From positions 1-63,542 of the forward strand of contig NZ_JAHBYG010000021.1 of assembly GCF_019636075.1 (NCBI RefSeq): 63,542 bases of DNA, given 5' to 3'. Positions 35,187 through 45,117 of this stretch are shown in pieces. The notes below the pieces were generated by a model. That model made no database searches. It saw only the letters and a program-made list of their open reading frames with translations, and was not told the DNA's origin. Position 1 is the first letter of the stretch. Every line of letters starts with the position of its first letter. A program made the position numbers and the translations under genes. This DNA is from Ferrovibrio sp. Its GTDB lineage: Bacteria; Pseudomonadota; Alphaproteobacteria; Ferrovibrionales; Ferrovibrionaceae.

Positions 35187-35369
35187 TAGCGCGTTTCTCC
35201 ACGAAAAATCGCCGCTTCTGTAGCATCGAAAGCGGCAAACGCAAAGTTTCAGATGCCGCCCTGGGCGTTGCCTCGGCGCCTTGCTCCGGCGGGCGGGCCT
35301 CTTTAGTATCCGCCGACCTCGGTCGAAAGACCGTTTTTGGCAGATTTTACCGTGATCGGTGGTGTTTGA

Positions 35370-37271
35370 ATGCTCGAACAGATGCGCAAGGGCGCCGGCT
35401 CCTGGGCCGCGAAGATTTTGATGGTGTTGCTGGTGATCAGCTTCGGCGCCTGGGGCATCGGGGATTACATCAACCGGTCCAATGCCATTCCGCCGGTCGC
35501 CAAGGTCGGTCGGGCCGAGATTTCCGCCATCGAATTCTCCGACGCCATCCGCCGCGAGAGCACCAATCTTCAGCGCCGCCTGGGCCAGGCCCTCACCCGC
35601 GAACAGATGCTGCAATTCGGCCTGGACGAAACCGTGCTGAACGGCCTGGTTGCCGCCAAGCTGTATGAAACCAATGGCACCAAGATAGGCCTCAGCGCCG
35701 CGCCGGCGGTGATCCGCGACTACATCATGAAGGCCGAAGTGTTCCGTGGCGCCAATGGTCAGTTCGACCGCCTGCGCTACGAAACCTTCCTGCGCAACGA
35801 AGGCTATTCGGAAGCCATGCTGGTTGAGATGGTGCGCCGCGACCTGCTGCGCGAACAGGTGCTGGGCAGCCTGCTGAGCGGCGTGGACACGCTGCCCAAT
35901 ACGGCGGTGGATGCCGTGCTCACCTATCGCCTGGAAACCCGCGTGGCCGATTACATCCGCATCGAGGCCGCCAAGCTGCCCGCGCCCGCCGCCCCCACCG
36001 ATGCCGAGATCGAGGAATTCTACAAGGCCAATCCCGCGCTCTACACGGCGCCCGAGCGGCGCGACATCGCCTATATCTCCCTCACCCCGCAAGGCCTGAC
36101 AGCCGCCATGCCGGTGAGCGATGCCGAAATCGCCGAGGATTACGAATCCCATAAGGGAGATTTCGTGCGGCCGGAAACCCGCCATGTGCAGCAGGTGGTG
36201 TTCCAGAACGAGGATGATGCCAAGGCCGCGGCCGAGGCCGTGATCAAGGGCGAGGATTTCGTGGCTATGGCCGCGCGCACCCGCCAGCTCAAGCCCGCCG
36301 ATATCGAACTGGGCACCGTTGCCCAGGGCCAATTGCCGGCCGAACTGGCCGCTCCGGTCTTCGCCCTGCCCCAGCCCGGCCTGACCCAGCCGGTGCGCAG
36401 CGCCTTTGGCTGGCATCTGGCCCGCGTGGTGGCCATCCAGCCCGGCAGCACCGTGCCGCTGGCCGAGGCAAGCCCGCGCCTGAAGCAGGAAATCGCCCTG
36501 CGCAAAGCCTCGGAAGCCCTGCTCAAGCTGCGCCCGCAGGTGGACGACCTGATCGCCGGCGGCGGTTCGCTGGCCGAGATCGCCAAGGCGCAGAACACCG
36601 CGCTGGTAAGCCTGACCGGGCTTGATGCCACCGGCCTGGATGCCACCGGCAAGACCGCCGAATTGCCCGCCACCCAGCCGGCCATGCTGCAAGAGGCCTT
36701 CGCGCTCGCCGAAGATGCCGATCCGATCATCCTGGATAGCAGCGATGGCAGCTTCCATGTGCTGGATGTGGTTGCCGTCAAACCCTCGGCCTTGCGCCCG
36801 CTGGCCGATGTGTTGCCCGAGGTGATCCGTTCCATCGAAACCAGACGCCGCGCCGAAGCGGCCCTGCAACGCGCCAACCAGGTGGCCGAACGGCTGCGGG
36901 TATCGGGCGAATTGCTCAAGGAAGCCACTGCGATGAATGTGCTGGTGCAGACCACGCCGCCGCTCGCACGCTCGGGCCAGCCGGCCGACCGTGCCTTGTC
37001 GCCGGCCCTGGTGAGCCAGCTTTTCGCCGCCAAGCAGCCGGGTGAGATCGTCGTGGGTCCGGGCAGCGCGCCCGGCGATGTGATCGTGGCCCGTCTGGGC
37101 CGCATCGTGCCGGCCGACCTGGCCGCCGTTGCCGCCCAGCGCGACACTACCCGCCAGCAGCTTGCGCAAGGCGTGGTGGCCGATCTGGAAGAGCGTTACC
37201 GCGCCAAGCTGCAAAGCGAAATCGGCGTGAGCGTGAATGCTGCCGCCCGCGCCCGCGCGATGCTGCAGTAA
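35370..37271 (+). CDS. PpiD-like peptidyl-prolyl isomerase / periplasmic chaperone
   Basis: A 633-residue SurA-N/PpiC protein, anchored by one N-terminal membrane segment ([21 protein letters not shown]). The SurA-like chaperone domain follows, then a parvulin rotamase domain ([33 protein letters not shown] in part, with [18 protein letters not shown]) and a helical C-terminal part. A small 15-bp coding repeat gives [12 protein letters not shown] near residue 418. Such proteins help fold periplasmic and outer-membrane proteins leaving SecYEG. It starts at ATG 35370 and is followed 12 bases later by trpE. Confidence 0.92.
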   Translation: MLEQMRKGAGSWAAKILMVLLVISFGAWGIGDYINRSNAIPPVAKVGRAEISAIEFSDAIRRESTNLQRRLGQALTREQMLQFGLDETVLNGLVAAKLYETNGTKIGLSAAPAVIRDYIMKAEVFRGANGQFDRLRYETFLRNEGYSEAMLVEMVRRDLLREQVLGSLLSGVDTLPNTAVDAVLTYRLETRVADYIRIEAAKLPAPAAPTDAEIEEFYKANPALYTAPERRDIAYISLTPQGLTAAMPVSDAEIAEDYESHKGDFVRPETRHVQQVVFQNEDDAKAAAEAVIKGEDFVAMAARTRQLKPADIELGTVAQGQLPAELAAPVFALPQPGLTQPVRSAFGWHLARVVAIQPGSTVPLAEASPRLKQEIALRKASEALLKLRPQVDDLIAGGGSLAEIAKAQNTALVSLTGLDATGLDATGKTAELPATQPAMLQEAFALAEDADPIILDSSDGSFHVLDVVAVKPSALRPLADVLPEVIRSIETRRRAEAALQRANQVAERLRVSGELLKEATAMNVLVQTTPPLARSGQPADRALSPALVSQLFAAKQPGEIVVGPGSAPGDVIVARLGRIVPADLAAVAAQRDTTRQQLAQGVVADLEERYRAKLQSEIGVSVNAAARARAMLQ

Positions 37272-37283
37272 CGGCCGCCAGCC

Positions 37284-38804
37284 ATGAAGCTGACGCCCGA
37301 TTACGCTGCCTTCGCCCAGCGCTACATGGCGGGCGAAGCGCAGGTATTGTCCACCAGCCTGGTGGCCGATCTGGAAACGCCGGTTTCGGCCTTTCTCAAG
37401 CTGGCCAATGGGCGGCCGTTTTCCAGCCTGCTGGAATCCGTGGAAGGCGGCGCCACGCGCGGTCGCTATTCCATCATCGGCCTGAAGCCCGATCTGCTGT
37501 GGCGCTGCAAGGGCCAGAAGGCGGAAGTGAACCGTCGCGCACGGTTTGATGCGGAAGCCTTCGAGCCCTGCCCGGAACCCACCCTGCCAGCCTTGAAGCG
37601 GCTGCTGAAGGAAAACCATATCGACCTGCCGGCCGGCCTGCCGCCGATGGCCTCGGGCATCATGGGTTATCTGGGTTACGACATGATCCGGCTGATCGAG
37701 CCCCGCGTGCCCGACAGCAATCCCGACCCGATCGGCCTGCCCGATGCGCTGCTGATGCGGCCCACCGTGATGGCGATTTTCGATTCCGTGCTGGATACCA
37801 TCACGCTGGTTACCCCGGTGCGCCCGCAGGCCGGCATGGATGCCCGCGCGGCCTATAACCTGGCCTCCGAACGGCTGGCCGATATCGTGGCCGATCTCGA
37901 CCGCCCATTGGGTTCCGCCCGCGACCAGATCGCCGATCTGGATGCCCTGCCCGAACCGCAATCCAACATGACGCCGGACGACTACATGGCGATGGTGGCC
38001 AAGGCGAAGGAATACATTGCAGCCGGCGATGTTTTCCAGGTGGTGGTGGGCCAGCGCTTCAGCCTGCCGTTCCGGCTGCCGCCATTTGCGCTGTATCGCG
38101 CCCTGCGCCGCACCAACCCTTCGCCCTTCATGTTCTATGTCGATCTCGGCGGGCCCTGCCTGGTCGGCTCCAGCCCGGAAATCCTGGTGCGGCTGCGCGA
38201 CGAGACGGTGACCATCCGGCCCATCGCCGGCACCCGCAAACGTGGCGCCACGCCCGAGGAAGACGCCGCCCTGGCGGAAGACCTGCTTTCCGATCCGAAG
38301 GAACTGGCCGAGCATCTGATGCTGCTCGACCTCGGCCGCAACGATGTGGGCCGCGTGTCGCAGATCGGTACTGTGCGCGTGACGCAACGCAACACCATCG
38401 AGCGTTACAGCCATGTGATGCACATCGTTTCAAACGTGGAAGGCAAAATCCGGCCAGAACTCGATGCGCTGGATGCGATGTTCGCCGGCTTTCCCGCCGG
38501 CACCGTGTCCGGCGCCCCGAAAGTGCGGGCGATGGAAATCATCGACGAACTGGAGCCGGTGCGGCGCAGCTTCTATGCCGGCGGCGTGGGCTATTTCTCC
38601 GCCAACGGCTCGATGGATACCTGCATCACCCTGCGCACCGCGCTGGTGAAGGATGGCACCATGTATGTACAGGCCGGCGCCGGCATCGTGGCCGATAGCG
38701 ACCCGCTGTCGGAACATGTGGAATGCGAGAACAAGGCCAAGGCGCTGATCCGTGCCGCGCAGGAAGCCGAGCGTCTGGCACAAACGCCGGGGCGCCGCCA
38801 ATAG
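37284..38804 (+). CDS. trpE: Anthranilate synthase component I
   Basis: A 506-residue enzyme that forms anthranilate from chorismate using ammonia from TrpG. Seen are the tryptophan feedback site LLES (near 50), the chorismate-binding domain with [79 protein letters not shown] and [18 protein letters not shown]. The N-terminal regulatory half is intact. No trpG, trpD or trpC follows; the next gene is a DNA glycosylase, so the pathway genes are split. There is no room for an attenuator, only 12 bases after the ppiD-like gene. Confidence 0.97.
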   Translation: MKLTPDYAAFAQRYMAGEAQVLSTSLVADLETPVSAFLKLANGRPFSSLLESVEGGATRGRYSIIGLKPDLLWRCKGQKAEVNRRARFDAEAFEPCPEPTLPALKRLLKENHIDLPAGLPPMASGIMGYLGYDMIRLIEPRVPDSNPDPIGLPDALLMRPTVMAIFDSVLDTITLVTPVRPQAGMDARAAYNLASERLADIVADLDRPLGSARDQIADLDALPEPQSNMTPDDYMAMVAKAKEYIAAGDVFQVVVGQRFSLPFRLPPFALYRALRRTNPSPFMFYVDLGGPCLVGSSPEILVRLRDETVTIRPIAGTRKRGATPEEDAALAEDLLSDPKELAEHLMLLDLGRNDVGRVSQIGTVRVTQRNTIERYSHVMHIVSNVEGKIRPELDALDAMFAGFPAGTVSGAPKVRAMEIIDELEPVRRSFYAGGVGYFSANGSMDTCITLRTALVKDGTMYVQAGAGIVADSDPLSEHVECENKAKALIRAAQEAERLAQTPGRRQ

Positions 38805-38815
38805 GGAGATCGGCC

Positions 38816-39535
38816 ATGGTCACAGCCTTCAAGACCATCCGGGCCCGGGCCGCCAAACGCAAAGGCGGCGAGAAGGCCCTGGCGGAATTGCTGCCCAAGC
38901 CGCCCTCGCCCAAAGCGCTTTTGAAACTCACCGACGACCGTGCGCTGGCGGAAATGACCAAGCGGGTTTTCTCCGCCGGTTTCGTATGGAGCATCATCGA
39001 AGCCAAATGGGACGGCTTCGAAGCCGCCTTCCTGGGTTTCGAGCCGCGCAAACTGCTGCACAAACCCGATGAGTTCTGGGAAAAGCTGACCTCCGACAAG
39101 CGCATCGTGCGCAACGGCCAGAAGATCATGACCGTGCGCGACAATGCGTTGTTCCTGCAGGACATTGCCCGCGAACATGGCAGCTTCGGCAAATTCCTGG
39201 CGCAATGGCCGGCCGACGACCAGATCGGCCTGATGGATCTGCTGGCCAAGCGCGGCAGCCGGCTGGGCGGCAATACCGGGCAGTATCTGCTGCGCTTTCT
39301 GGGATGGGACGGTTTTGTGATTTCACGCGACGTTGCGCTCTGCCTGCGCGATGCCGGGGTTGAGATTGCCGAGAACCCGACCAGCAAATCCGACCGGCGC
39401 AAAATCCAGGCCTGTTTCAATCAATGGGCCAAGGAAAGCGGCCTGCCGCGCGGGCATATCTCGCGTATTTGTGCATTGTCCATCGGCGAGAATTACGATG
39501 CCGAGCGGTTGAAACGCGCCATGGGCGAAGCGTGA
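38816..39535 (+). CDS. DNA-3-methyladenine glycosylase I family protein (Tag-like)
   Basis: A 239-residue helix-hairpin-helix glycosylase-like protein. Tag-type features include FVWSIIEAKWDGFEAAFLGFEP, SDKRIVRNGQKIMTVRDNALFLQDI and the later GFVISRDVALCLRDAGVE. Typical Tag is about 190 residues with a zinc site of Cys/His; I do not see the complete zinc-snap set, so this is a distant branch. It starts at ATG 38816, 11 bases after trpE (AGGGAG upstream). It probably removes alkylated adenine from DNA, but substrate range is an inference. Confidence 0.78.
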   Translation: MVTAFKTIRARAAKRKGGEKALAELLPKPPSPKALLKLTDDRALAEMTKRVFSAGFVWSIIEAKWDGFEAAFLGFEPRKLLHKPDEFWEKLTSDKRIVRNGQKIMTVRDNALFLQDIAREHGSFGKFLAQWPADDQIGLMDLLAKRGSRLGGNTGQYLLRFLGWDGFVISRDVALCLRDAGVEIAENPTSKSDRRKIQACFNQWAKESGLPRGHISRICALSIGENYDAERLKRAMGEA

Positions 39536-39547
39536 CCGCTGTCACGC
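39530..39547. terminator. Hairpin over the glycosylase stop codon
   Basis: GCGTGAC, loop CGCT, GTCACGC. The TGA stop lies in the left arm. A T-rich stretch is short (AGTTTGTG), so this is a weak terminator candidate. Confidence 0.4.
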
Positions 39548-39620
39548 AGTTTGTGAATTGCCACTGCAACCGCCGGCGTGAAATACTTCCCCTGCACGAA
39601 GAATTCGGCAGAGGCAGAAA

Positions 39621-40232
39621 ATGGACAAACGGTTTGCCGAGTATATCGACGAGCCGCAGCTACGCTGGCTCTACCTGCATTGGCTGCGCCTGAAGGCCGG
39701 CCGGCTGCCGCCGCCGCGCGAACGCCTCGACCCGCTCGCCCTGCGCCATCTGCTGCCGGAAATCTTCGTGATCGAAGTGGATCGCGTTGCCCAGCGCTTC
39801 CGCTATCGGCTGGCCGGTGCGGAAGTAGAGCATATGATGCAGGCCAAATTGCATGGCCGCTGGCTGGACGAAGCAGTGATCAGCCCGTTGCGCGAATTCT
39901 TCGACGAAGCCTTTTGCATCGCCGCCTTCGAACGCAAGGTGCAGTATCGCAAGAACACCCTGCATCTGGCCGGCCGGCCCTATATCCGCTATGCGCGATT
40001 ATTGTTGCCGTTATCGACCGATGGCAGAACCATCGACCATCTGCTGGGCTGCATCCGCGTGGACGAAGCGATGTCGCGCTACAATCCCAGCCAGGTCGCC
40101 GAGGTGGAAATCACCATCAGCGACATTGAGGCCTATGAGCGCGACGCCTACGACGCCGACTGGTCTACTGATGTTGAGCCTGTCGCTTCTCCAGCCGATG
40201 CTGCAGCATCGCCGACGCCGAAATCAACGTGA
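39621..40232 (+). CDS. PAS domain protein (PAS_5-like)
   Basis: A 203-residue protein of the PAS_5 type, which is common in alphaproteobacteria and mostly unstudied. It shows LRWLYLHWLRLKAGRLPPPRERLDPLALRHLLPEIFVIEV (in part), RFRYRLAGAEVEHMM, GRWLDE and YARLLLPLSTDGRTIDHLLGCI, the order of a PAS fold without attached output domain. The Pro/Ala-rich tail after residue 165 is not conserved in type. The gene overlaps the 3' end of the convergent polysaccharide deacetylase gene by 68 bases. Confidence 0.82.
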   Translation: MDKRFAEYIDEPQLRWLYLHWLRLKAGRLPPPRERLDPLALRHLLPEIFVIEVDRVAQRFRYRLAGAEVEHMMQAKLHGRWLDEAVISPLREFFDEAFCIAAFERKVQYRKNTLHLAGRPYIRYARLLLPLSTDGRTIDHLLGCIRVDEAMSRYNPSQVAEVEITISDIEAYERDAYDADWSTDVEPVASPADAAASPTPKST

Positions 40233-41631
40233 AGCCGCGCTTGGGCGCCTCCACGAGCCAGCGTTCCAGGGCGCTCAGCGTCTGCGCATGAGGATGGCCG
40301 ATGCCAATGGCATCGCCATGTTCGCGGGCGATCCGCTCAAGAATAGCCAATTGCGCCGGCACGCCGGCTTCGGCATCGCGTTCATCATCCAGAAACAGGT
40401 CGCGGCCGGTTGAGGCCATGCCCAGCCGGCCGGCCTGGGCCACGCCGGTAGAGCGCGGGCCGGTCAGGCTGTCGAGCCAGAACAAGCCGCGTTTCTGGAT
40501 TTCCGACAGCACGATGCCCATCGCCTGGGCATCGGCGGTGAAGCGGCTGCCCATATGGTTGTTCACGCCGGCAAAGCCCTCGAAGCGATCCAGGCTCCAC
40601 AATGTGCGGCGGCGCCATTCGCCCTCATCCTGATTCACCAGCAACGCATAGGGGCCGGGATTGTTGCGTTTCACATCCAGCGGCTCCATCGGCAGATGCA
40701 GCATCAATTCATGGCCCGCCGCGCGCGCCGCAGCCGTCTGCTCCGGCAGATCGGGCGCATAGCTCATGTAAGACAGCGTCAACGGTGCCGGCAAAGCCAC
40801 CGCACGGGTGGAGTTGCGCCGCGCCAGGCCCATATCGTCGATCACGATGGCGATGAAAGGCGGCTTGGCGCCTGCCGGCATCGGCACGCCAAGCTTGCGC
40901 CAGCGTTCGCCGCCTGCCGTGGGGGCCGAAGTCTGCGCCGACAAGGCCGGCGGCGTTGCAATTGCAGCAACCGGCATGGGGGCGGATTTACCCGCCGGCT
41001 TGGATTGCGCCGGCTGTTGCAGCGCCGGCTGTTGTACCGCCGGCTGTTGTACCGCCGGGGGAGCAGCCAATTCGGCCACCTGCTGCTTCGATGGCTCGGC
41101 AATCGCGGCGGGAGGCGACAATTCGGTCGGCATTGCCTGCGCTTCGGCGCCGCCCGGCAACGACGCCGGCGGCGGCGGCGGGGCAAGCGCCTCTCGCTCA
41201 CTCTCGCCCGGGATCAGCCGGCCGACGCCCGTATTGCTGTTCATGATAATGGTGGGAGGATGATAGGCGGCGGCATCGCTGGCGGTATGCGGTCGCACCT
41301 GTGCTTGCGGAATGGCGGCTTGCGAGGCGGCAGGCGAACCAGGCTGAAGCTGCGTCACCGGAACCGGAAAGATGCGCACCGGCTTGGGCGCGCTGGTGAA
41401 ACTGGCGCCCAGCACCACGCCGCCGCCCAGCAGGCCGATCACCGCCGCCCAAAGCGCCCAATGGCCCAACAGGCCGGCATCGGATTGCCGCGCCTTGGCA
41501 GCCTTGCCGGCGCCGTTCAGCCGCACACCCGGCATGGCCCGCATCTGGGCGGCGCCATAGGCCTGGCTGGCCTGGATGGGGCTTTCAACCCGAGACATAC
41601 CATGGGGGCGCAACCGCAATGCTTCGCTCAT
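40165..41631 (-). CDS. Divergent polysaccharide deacetylase family protein (YibQ-like)
   Basis: A 488-residue protein with a short cytoplasmic N terminus, one membrane segment near residues 55-75 (LWAAVIGLLGGGVVLGASF), a long Pro/Ala/Gln-rich linker and a C-terminal deacetylase-like domain. The domain reads PPFIAIVIDDMGLARRNS, ELMLHLPMEP, GVNNHMGSRFTADAQAM and GLFWLDSLTGPRSTGV, the DUF610/YibQ pattern. The linker has three 15-bp coding repeats. ATG 41631 follows GGAGTGGAG. YibQ homologues lie near envelope genes, but no activity is proven. The 3' end overlaps the PAS gene. Confidence 0.88.
   Translation of the reverse strand: MSEALRLRPHGMSRVESPIQASQAYGAAQMRAMPGVRLNGAGKAAKARQSDAGLLGHWALWAAVIGLLGGGVVLGASFTSAPKPVRIFPVPVTQLQPGSPAASQAAIPQAQVRPHTASDAAAYHPPTIIMNSNTGVGRLIPGESEREALAPPPPPASLPGGAEAQAMPTELSPPAAIAEPSKQQVAELAAPPAVQQPAVQQPALQQPAQSKPAGKSAPMPVAAIATPPALSAQTSAPTAGGERWRKLGVPMPAGAKPPFIAIVIDDMGLARRNSTRAVALPAPLTLSYMSYAPDLPEQTAAARAAGHELMLHLPMEPLDVKRNNPGPYALLVNQDEGEWRRRTLWSLDRFEGFAGVNNHMGSRFTADAQAMGIVLSEIQKRGLFWLDSLTGPRSTGVAQAGRLGMASTGRDLFLDDERDAEAGVPAQLAILERIAREHGDAIGIGHPHAQTLSALERWLVEAPKRGFTLISASAMLQHRLEKRQAQHQ
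40996..41055 (-). repeat. 15-bp tandem coding repeat in the YibQ-like gene
   Basis: Three copies of CGGCTGTTGTACCGC (41011-41025 variant, 41026-41040, 41041-41055) and a degenerate fourth (40996-41010) encode repeated Gln-Gln-Pro-Ala-type units in the periplasmic linker. The period keeps the frame. Confidence 0.85.
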
Positions 41632-41853
41632 ACTCCACTCCTGCCGCCGATTCGTCGAACCGGGACCGAGCATGAGCCGCAAATCTTGGCAGGACGTTAA
41701 CGCCGAATGAATCTCTCCACAGCTTCGGGCCGGCGCGCGAATGTTCCAGGAGAACCGCTAACGTGCTGATACAGAACAAGTAGGGAGAAAATCCGGGGTG
41801 CCTGGGGGTAGCCAATCCACAGCCTGTGGAAAATTCTGCTTGACCCATTTGAG

Positions 41854-41868
41854 GAACCTACTTAGAAC
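41854..41868. promoter_or_regulatory. SOS box (LexA operator) before lexA
   Basis: GAAC-CTACTTA-GAAC is, on the other strand, GTTC-N7-GTTC, the direct-repeat LexA site of alphaproteobacteria. It lies 126-140 bases before the lexA start, in the divergent gap with the YibQ-like gene, and supports LexA autoregulation. Confidence 0.85.
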
Positions 41869-41993
41869 ATTTCGTGGGTTTCAATTTCGTTCCGATCCAG
41901 CCCGCCCAAACTCCGGCGCCCGATCCCAAATACGGCGCCGGAGGGGCTGGATCGGTCCTTAAGCCAACGGCCGCAAGCCAAGGGGAGTTCGCC

Positions 41994-42740
41994 ATGCTGA
42001 CTCGCAAGCAGCACGACCTGCTGATGTATATCCATGAAAAGCTGGAAACCTCCGGGGTTTCCCCTTCCTTCGAGGAAATGAAGGAGGCGATGAAGCTGAA
42101 ATCGAAATCCGGCATCCATCGCCTTGTCACCGGCCTTGAGGAACGCGGCTTCCTGCGCCGCCTGGCCCATCGTGCCCGCGCGCTGGAAGTGCTGCGCCTG
42201 CCGGATTCCGCCGTGCCCAATCGCGGCGGCATCGGCGCCCCGCCCCCGCGCGCACCGGCCCGCAACCGCCTGATGCCCCGTGCCGGTGCCGGCCTGGGCG
42301 CGGAAATCTCGCCGATGCAGGGCACGCCGGTCACGGTCAGCCCGTTCAACGCACGCGATATCGTCACCCTGCCGCTCTATGGCCGCATCGCCGCCGGCAC
42401 GCCCATCGAGGCGTTGCGCGATATGTCGACCCAGATCGATGTGCCGATCGGCCTGCTGGGCAATGGCGATCATTACGCGCTGGAAGTGGCCGGCGATTCC
42501 ATGGTGGAAGCCGGCATTCTGGATGGTGACACCGTGGTGATCCAGCGTACCGAGAATGCCGAGAACGGCACCATCGTGGTGGCCCTGGTGGATGAAAACG
42601 AGGTGACCCTGAAGCGCCTGCGCCGCAAGGGCAACTCGGTGGCGTTGGAAGCTGCCAACACCGCCTACGAAACCCGCATCTTCGGCCCCGACCGGGTAAA
42701 GGTGCAGGGTCGCCTGGTGGGGCTGCTGCGCCGTTATTGA
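41994..42740 (+). CDS. lexA: LexA repressor
   Basis: A 248-residue SOS repressor. The N-terminal winged helix begins [18 protein letters not shown] and the S24 protease domain has the Ala-Gly self-cleavage site (GRIAAGTP, near 131), the nucleophile GDSMVEAGI (Ser near 168) and the general base in VTLKRLRRK (Lys near 205). The linker is long and Pro/Ala/Gly-rich ([17 protein letters not shown]). The start ATG 41994 follows AAGGGGAG; an in-frame ATG at 41874 is close to the SOS box and would extend it by 40 residues. The stop codon opens a 16-bp tandem repeat that runs to the end of comEC. Confidence 0.95.
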   Translation: MLTRKQHDLLMYIHEKLETSGVSPSFEEMKEAMKLKSKSGIHRLVTGLEERGFLRRLAHRARALEVLRLPDSAVPNRGGIGAPPPRAPARNRLMPRAGAGLGAEISPMQGTPVTVSPFNARDIVTLPLYGRIAAGTPIEALRDMSTQIDVPIGLLGNGDHYALEVAGDSMVEAGILDGDTVVIQRTENAENGTIVVALVDENEVTLKRLRRKGNSVALEAANTAYETRIFGPDRVKVQGRLVGLLRRY

Positions 42741-42797
42741 TCGGCGTCTTTATTGATCGGCGTCTTTGTTAATCGGCGCCGTTATTGATCGGCGCTG
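42734..42797 (+). repeat. 16-bp tandem repeat covering the lexA and comEC stop codons
   Basis: Four copies of about TTATTGATCGGCGTCT begin at 42734, 42750, 42766 and 42782; the third has two changes in the core. The first contains the TGA of lexA and the fourth contains the TAA of convergent comEC. Because the period is 16, TGA, TGA, TAA and TGA fall in successive reading frames on the lexA strand. Confidence 0.9.
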
Positions 42798-45079
42798 TTG
42801 TTATCTGGGCGCGAGCGGCGCGGAGAAGACTCTCTGGTTGAGATGCTCTTCACCCAGGGTTTCCTCCCCCGCTCGTCCGCCACCGTAACCACCCGCGGCC
42901 AGCCGGCATTCCGCTCCGGCAGATAAACCGCATGCGCCCCGCGGCGCCATACATCGAACCGATCCACCACGATCCTGGCTGCGGCACACCGGCCGCGCAG
43001 CGGAAAATTCGTCAGCACGATATCGGCATGGCGGCAATCGGCTTCCGCTGTCGCCTCGCTGCGGGGTATTGCGATCAGCCAGCCTTTCAGCCGCGCAGTG
43101 CAGCCGCCCTCATCGCAGCGCAGCACGCCATCGGCGCTGCCATGTTGCCCACGCCGCACATTCGGCCAGGGCGAAAGCTCCGGCCCGCCCAGGCGCCGCC
43201 ACCAGCTTTCCGCCTCGAATGCCGTCGGCGGCACACGCGCACCGCCACTGGAAAAATGATAACGATCCGGCTCCAGCCCGCGCAAAGCGACACGGCCGGC
43301 ATCGCTGCTGATCAGCAGATCCGGCCTGGGCTGGATGAATGGCATCGCCAATGCCAGCATGATCGGCGCCAGGCCCAGCCAGCGCCAGCCGCGCCGCCAC
43401 AGGCATAGCCAGGCAAGGCCGAAGCCGATGGCCGGCAAGGCCCAGCCTGGCATCGCCGGTATCATCGCCACCGCACCCGGCCAGCCCGCCACCCACACCG
43501 CCAAGTCGATCAGCAGGTCGATGCTCCAGCCCAGCGGAATCAGGGCCAGGGCTTCGAGCCCCAGCGGCATGAGCGCAAAGGCCGCCATGGTGAGCGGCAT
43601 AACGATGAAGGAAACCAGCGGCGAAGCCAGCAGGTTGGCCACCAGCGCATAATCGGCGAACCGGTTGAAATGATAAGCTGCGAACAGCCCAGAGCCGAAA
43701 CCCGCCACCAGGCTGGTGAGCATGGCGCCGCCGATCCACAGCAAGGCGATCTTCACCGGGCCGGCCTGACTGCGCAGGCGCGTGAGTCTGGCTTCCAATG
43801 CTTCATAGGCCGCAATCAGGCAGGCCACAGCCGCAAAACTCATCTGAAAACCGGCATCGAGCAGGCTTTCCGGCGCCCAGAGCAGCATGAACAAGGCCGC
43901 CAGGGCCAGGCTGCGCGGCGAGATGGCGCGACGGTCCAGCAGAATGGCGCAAAAGCCGAAGGCCACCATCACGAAGGCGCGCTGGGTCGGCAGCGCCGAG
44001 CCTGACAGCAGCATATAAGCCGCCGTGCCGATCAAGGCCGCGATGGCGGCGATCTTCTTGACCGGCCAATGCAGCGCCAGCCAAGGCCAGAGAGCCATCA
44101 GGCCGCGCAGGCTGGCGAACAGGATACCGCCCACCAGCACCAGATGCAGGCCCGAGATCGAAAGGATATGCGCCAGCCCGGAATCGCGGAAGGCATCGTC
44201 CACGTCTTCCGGGATCGGGCCGCGCACGCCGGTCATCAAGGCTGCGGCAATCGCGCCTTCCGCGCCGCCGATCGGCGCCAGGATGCGCGCGGTCAGGCTC
44301 TGCCGCGTCGCTTCCAGCCAGAGTGCGGCGCGTTGCCAAACCCCTTCCGGCGGTGCCTCCGCAAGCACCTCCACTACGCCCAATGCATTACCCACCGCGC
44401 CCAATTGCTGAAACCATGCCGCGCGCGCGAAATCATAAGCACCAGGCATGCTCGGCTCGGGCGGTGGCGCCAGCACGGCACGCAGCCGCACCATCTGGCC
44501 GGCCAACAGCGTTTCGCCGCCCGCCTCACCATTCTGGCGCAGGGTGACCCGCACGCGGCGTGGCGTCTGCTCCGGTGCCAGCCTTTCGATACGCGGATCA
44601 GCAATGGTAAGGCGATGGCCATTGTCGCGCGGCTCCACCAATACCAGCCGGCCCTCCAGCATGGCCGCCGGCATGCGCCGCTCCAGCACCGGCGCCGCCA
44701 GGGTGTCGGCCCGCGAAGCCACAAGGGCAAAACCGAACAGCATCAGCCAAGTCGGCAGCGCGGCCGCGGCCCAGCCAGGATGCCTGCGAAACAGCCAGGC
44801 CAGCCCAGGCAGACAAAGGCCGGCCATCCAGGTCAACGGCTTGGGCGCCACCGGCCAGGGCCAGGCGAAATACAGCGCAATCCCCGCCCCCAGGCAGACC
44901 GGCAGCCACAGCACCCAGCGTTCGCGCTCGGCCAGCAAAGCCGCCAGCAGGCCCTGCGGCGTTGAAAAAGCCCATAATTCGTGGCCCAGCCTGCCGGCCA
45001 AGCCTCCCAGATGCCGAATTATGGTTCCCGCTGCAATCATGACGCGATGCTGCCGCCTCGCCAGGGCTTGGGCAAGCAT
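42782..45079 (-). CDS. comEC: ComEC/Rec2 family DNA-uptake channel protein
   Basis: A 765-residue polytopic inner-membrane protein. After an N-terminal DUF4131-type part with several membrane segments and an OB-like stretch (EGRLVLVEPRDNGHRLTIAD), the Competence domain shows GAIAAALMTGVRGPIPEDVDDAFRDSGLAHILSISGLHL (quoted in part) and the later LLSGSALPTQRAFVMVAF. The C-terminal part (DLLISSDAGRVALRG...) is a degenerate metallo-beta-lactamase-type domain. ComEC carries single DNA strands across the membrane in natural transformation. The start is ATG 45079 or 45040. It is convergent with lexA through a tandem repeat and divergent from gltX. Confidence 0.93.
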   Translation of the reverse strand: MLAQALARRQHRVMIAAGTIIRHLGGLAGRLGHELWAFSTPQGLLAALLAERERWVLWLPVCLGAGIALYFAWPWPVAPKPLTWMAGLCLPGLAWLFRRHPGWAAAALPTWLMLFGFALVASRADTLAAPVLERRMPAAMLEGRLVLVEPRDNGHRLTIADPRIERLAPEQTPRRVRVTLRQNGEAGGETLLAGQMVRLRAVLAPPPEPSMPGAYDFARAAWFQQLGAVGNALGVVEVLAEAPPEGVWQRAALWLEATRQSLTARILAPIGGAEGAIAAALMTGVRGPIPEDVDDAFRDSGLAHILSISGLHLVLVGGILFASLRGLMALWPWLALHWPVKKIAAIAALIGTAAYMLLSGSALPTQRAFVMVAFGFCAILLDRRAISPRSLALAALFMLLWAPESLLDAGFQMSFAAVACLIAAYEALEARLTRLRSQAGPVKIALLWIGGAMLTSLVAGFGSGLFAAYHFNRFADYALVANLLASPLVSFIVMPLTMAAFALMPLGLEALALIPLGWSIDLLIDLAVWVAGWPGAVAMIPAMPGWALPAIGFGLAWLCLWRRGWRWLGLAPIMLALAMPFIQPRPDLLISSDAGRVALRGLEPDRYHFSSGGARVPPTAFEAESWWRRLGGPELSPWPNVRRGQHGSADGVLRCDEGGCTARLKGWLIAIPRSEATAEADCRHADIVLTNFPLRGRCAAARIVVDRFDVWRRGAHAVYLPERNAGWPRVVTVADERGRKPWVKSISTRESSPRRSRPDNNSADQ

Positions 45080-45117
45080 GTTAAAAGGCGGCCCGGATTT
45101 GATTTCAGGAACAGGTC

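Noticed and set aside
34434..38423. A 1329-codon open frame on the minus strand
   Set aside because: Only its last 250 codons are tpiA. The rest is antisense to the ppiD-like gene and trpE, with His/Gly/Gln-rich nonsense composition typical of shadow frames in GC-rich DNA.
41743..41755. GTTC-N5-GAAC before the YibQ-like gene as a second SOS box
   Set aside because: Spacing and orientation differ from the direct repeat GTTC-N7-GTTC; the true box is at 41854-41868.
42734..42797. The 16-19 bp tandem arrays as CRISPR arrays
   Set aside because: Units are directly adjacent without unique spacers and there are no cas genes in the window.
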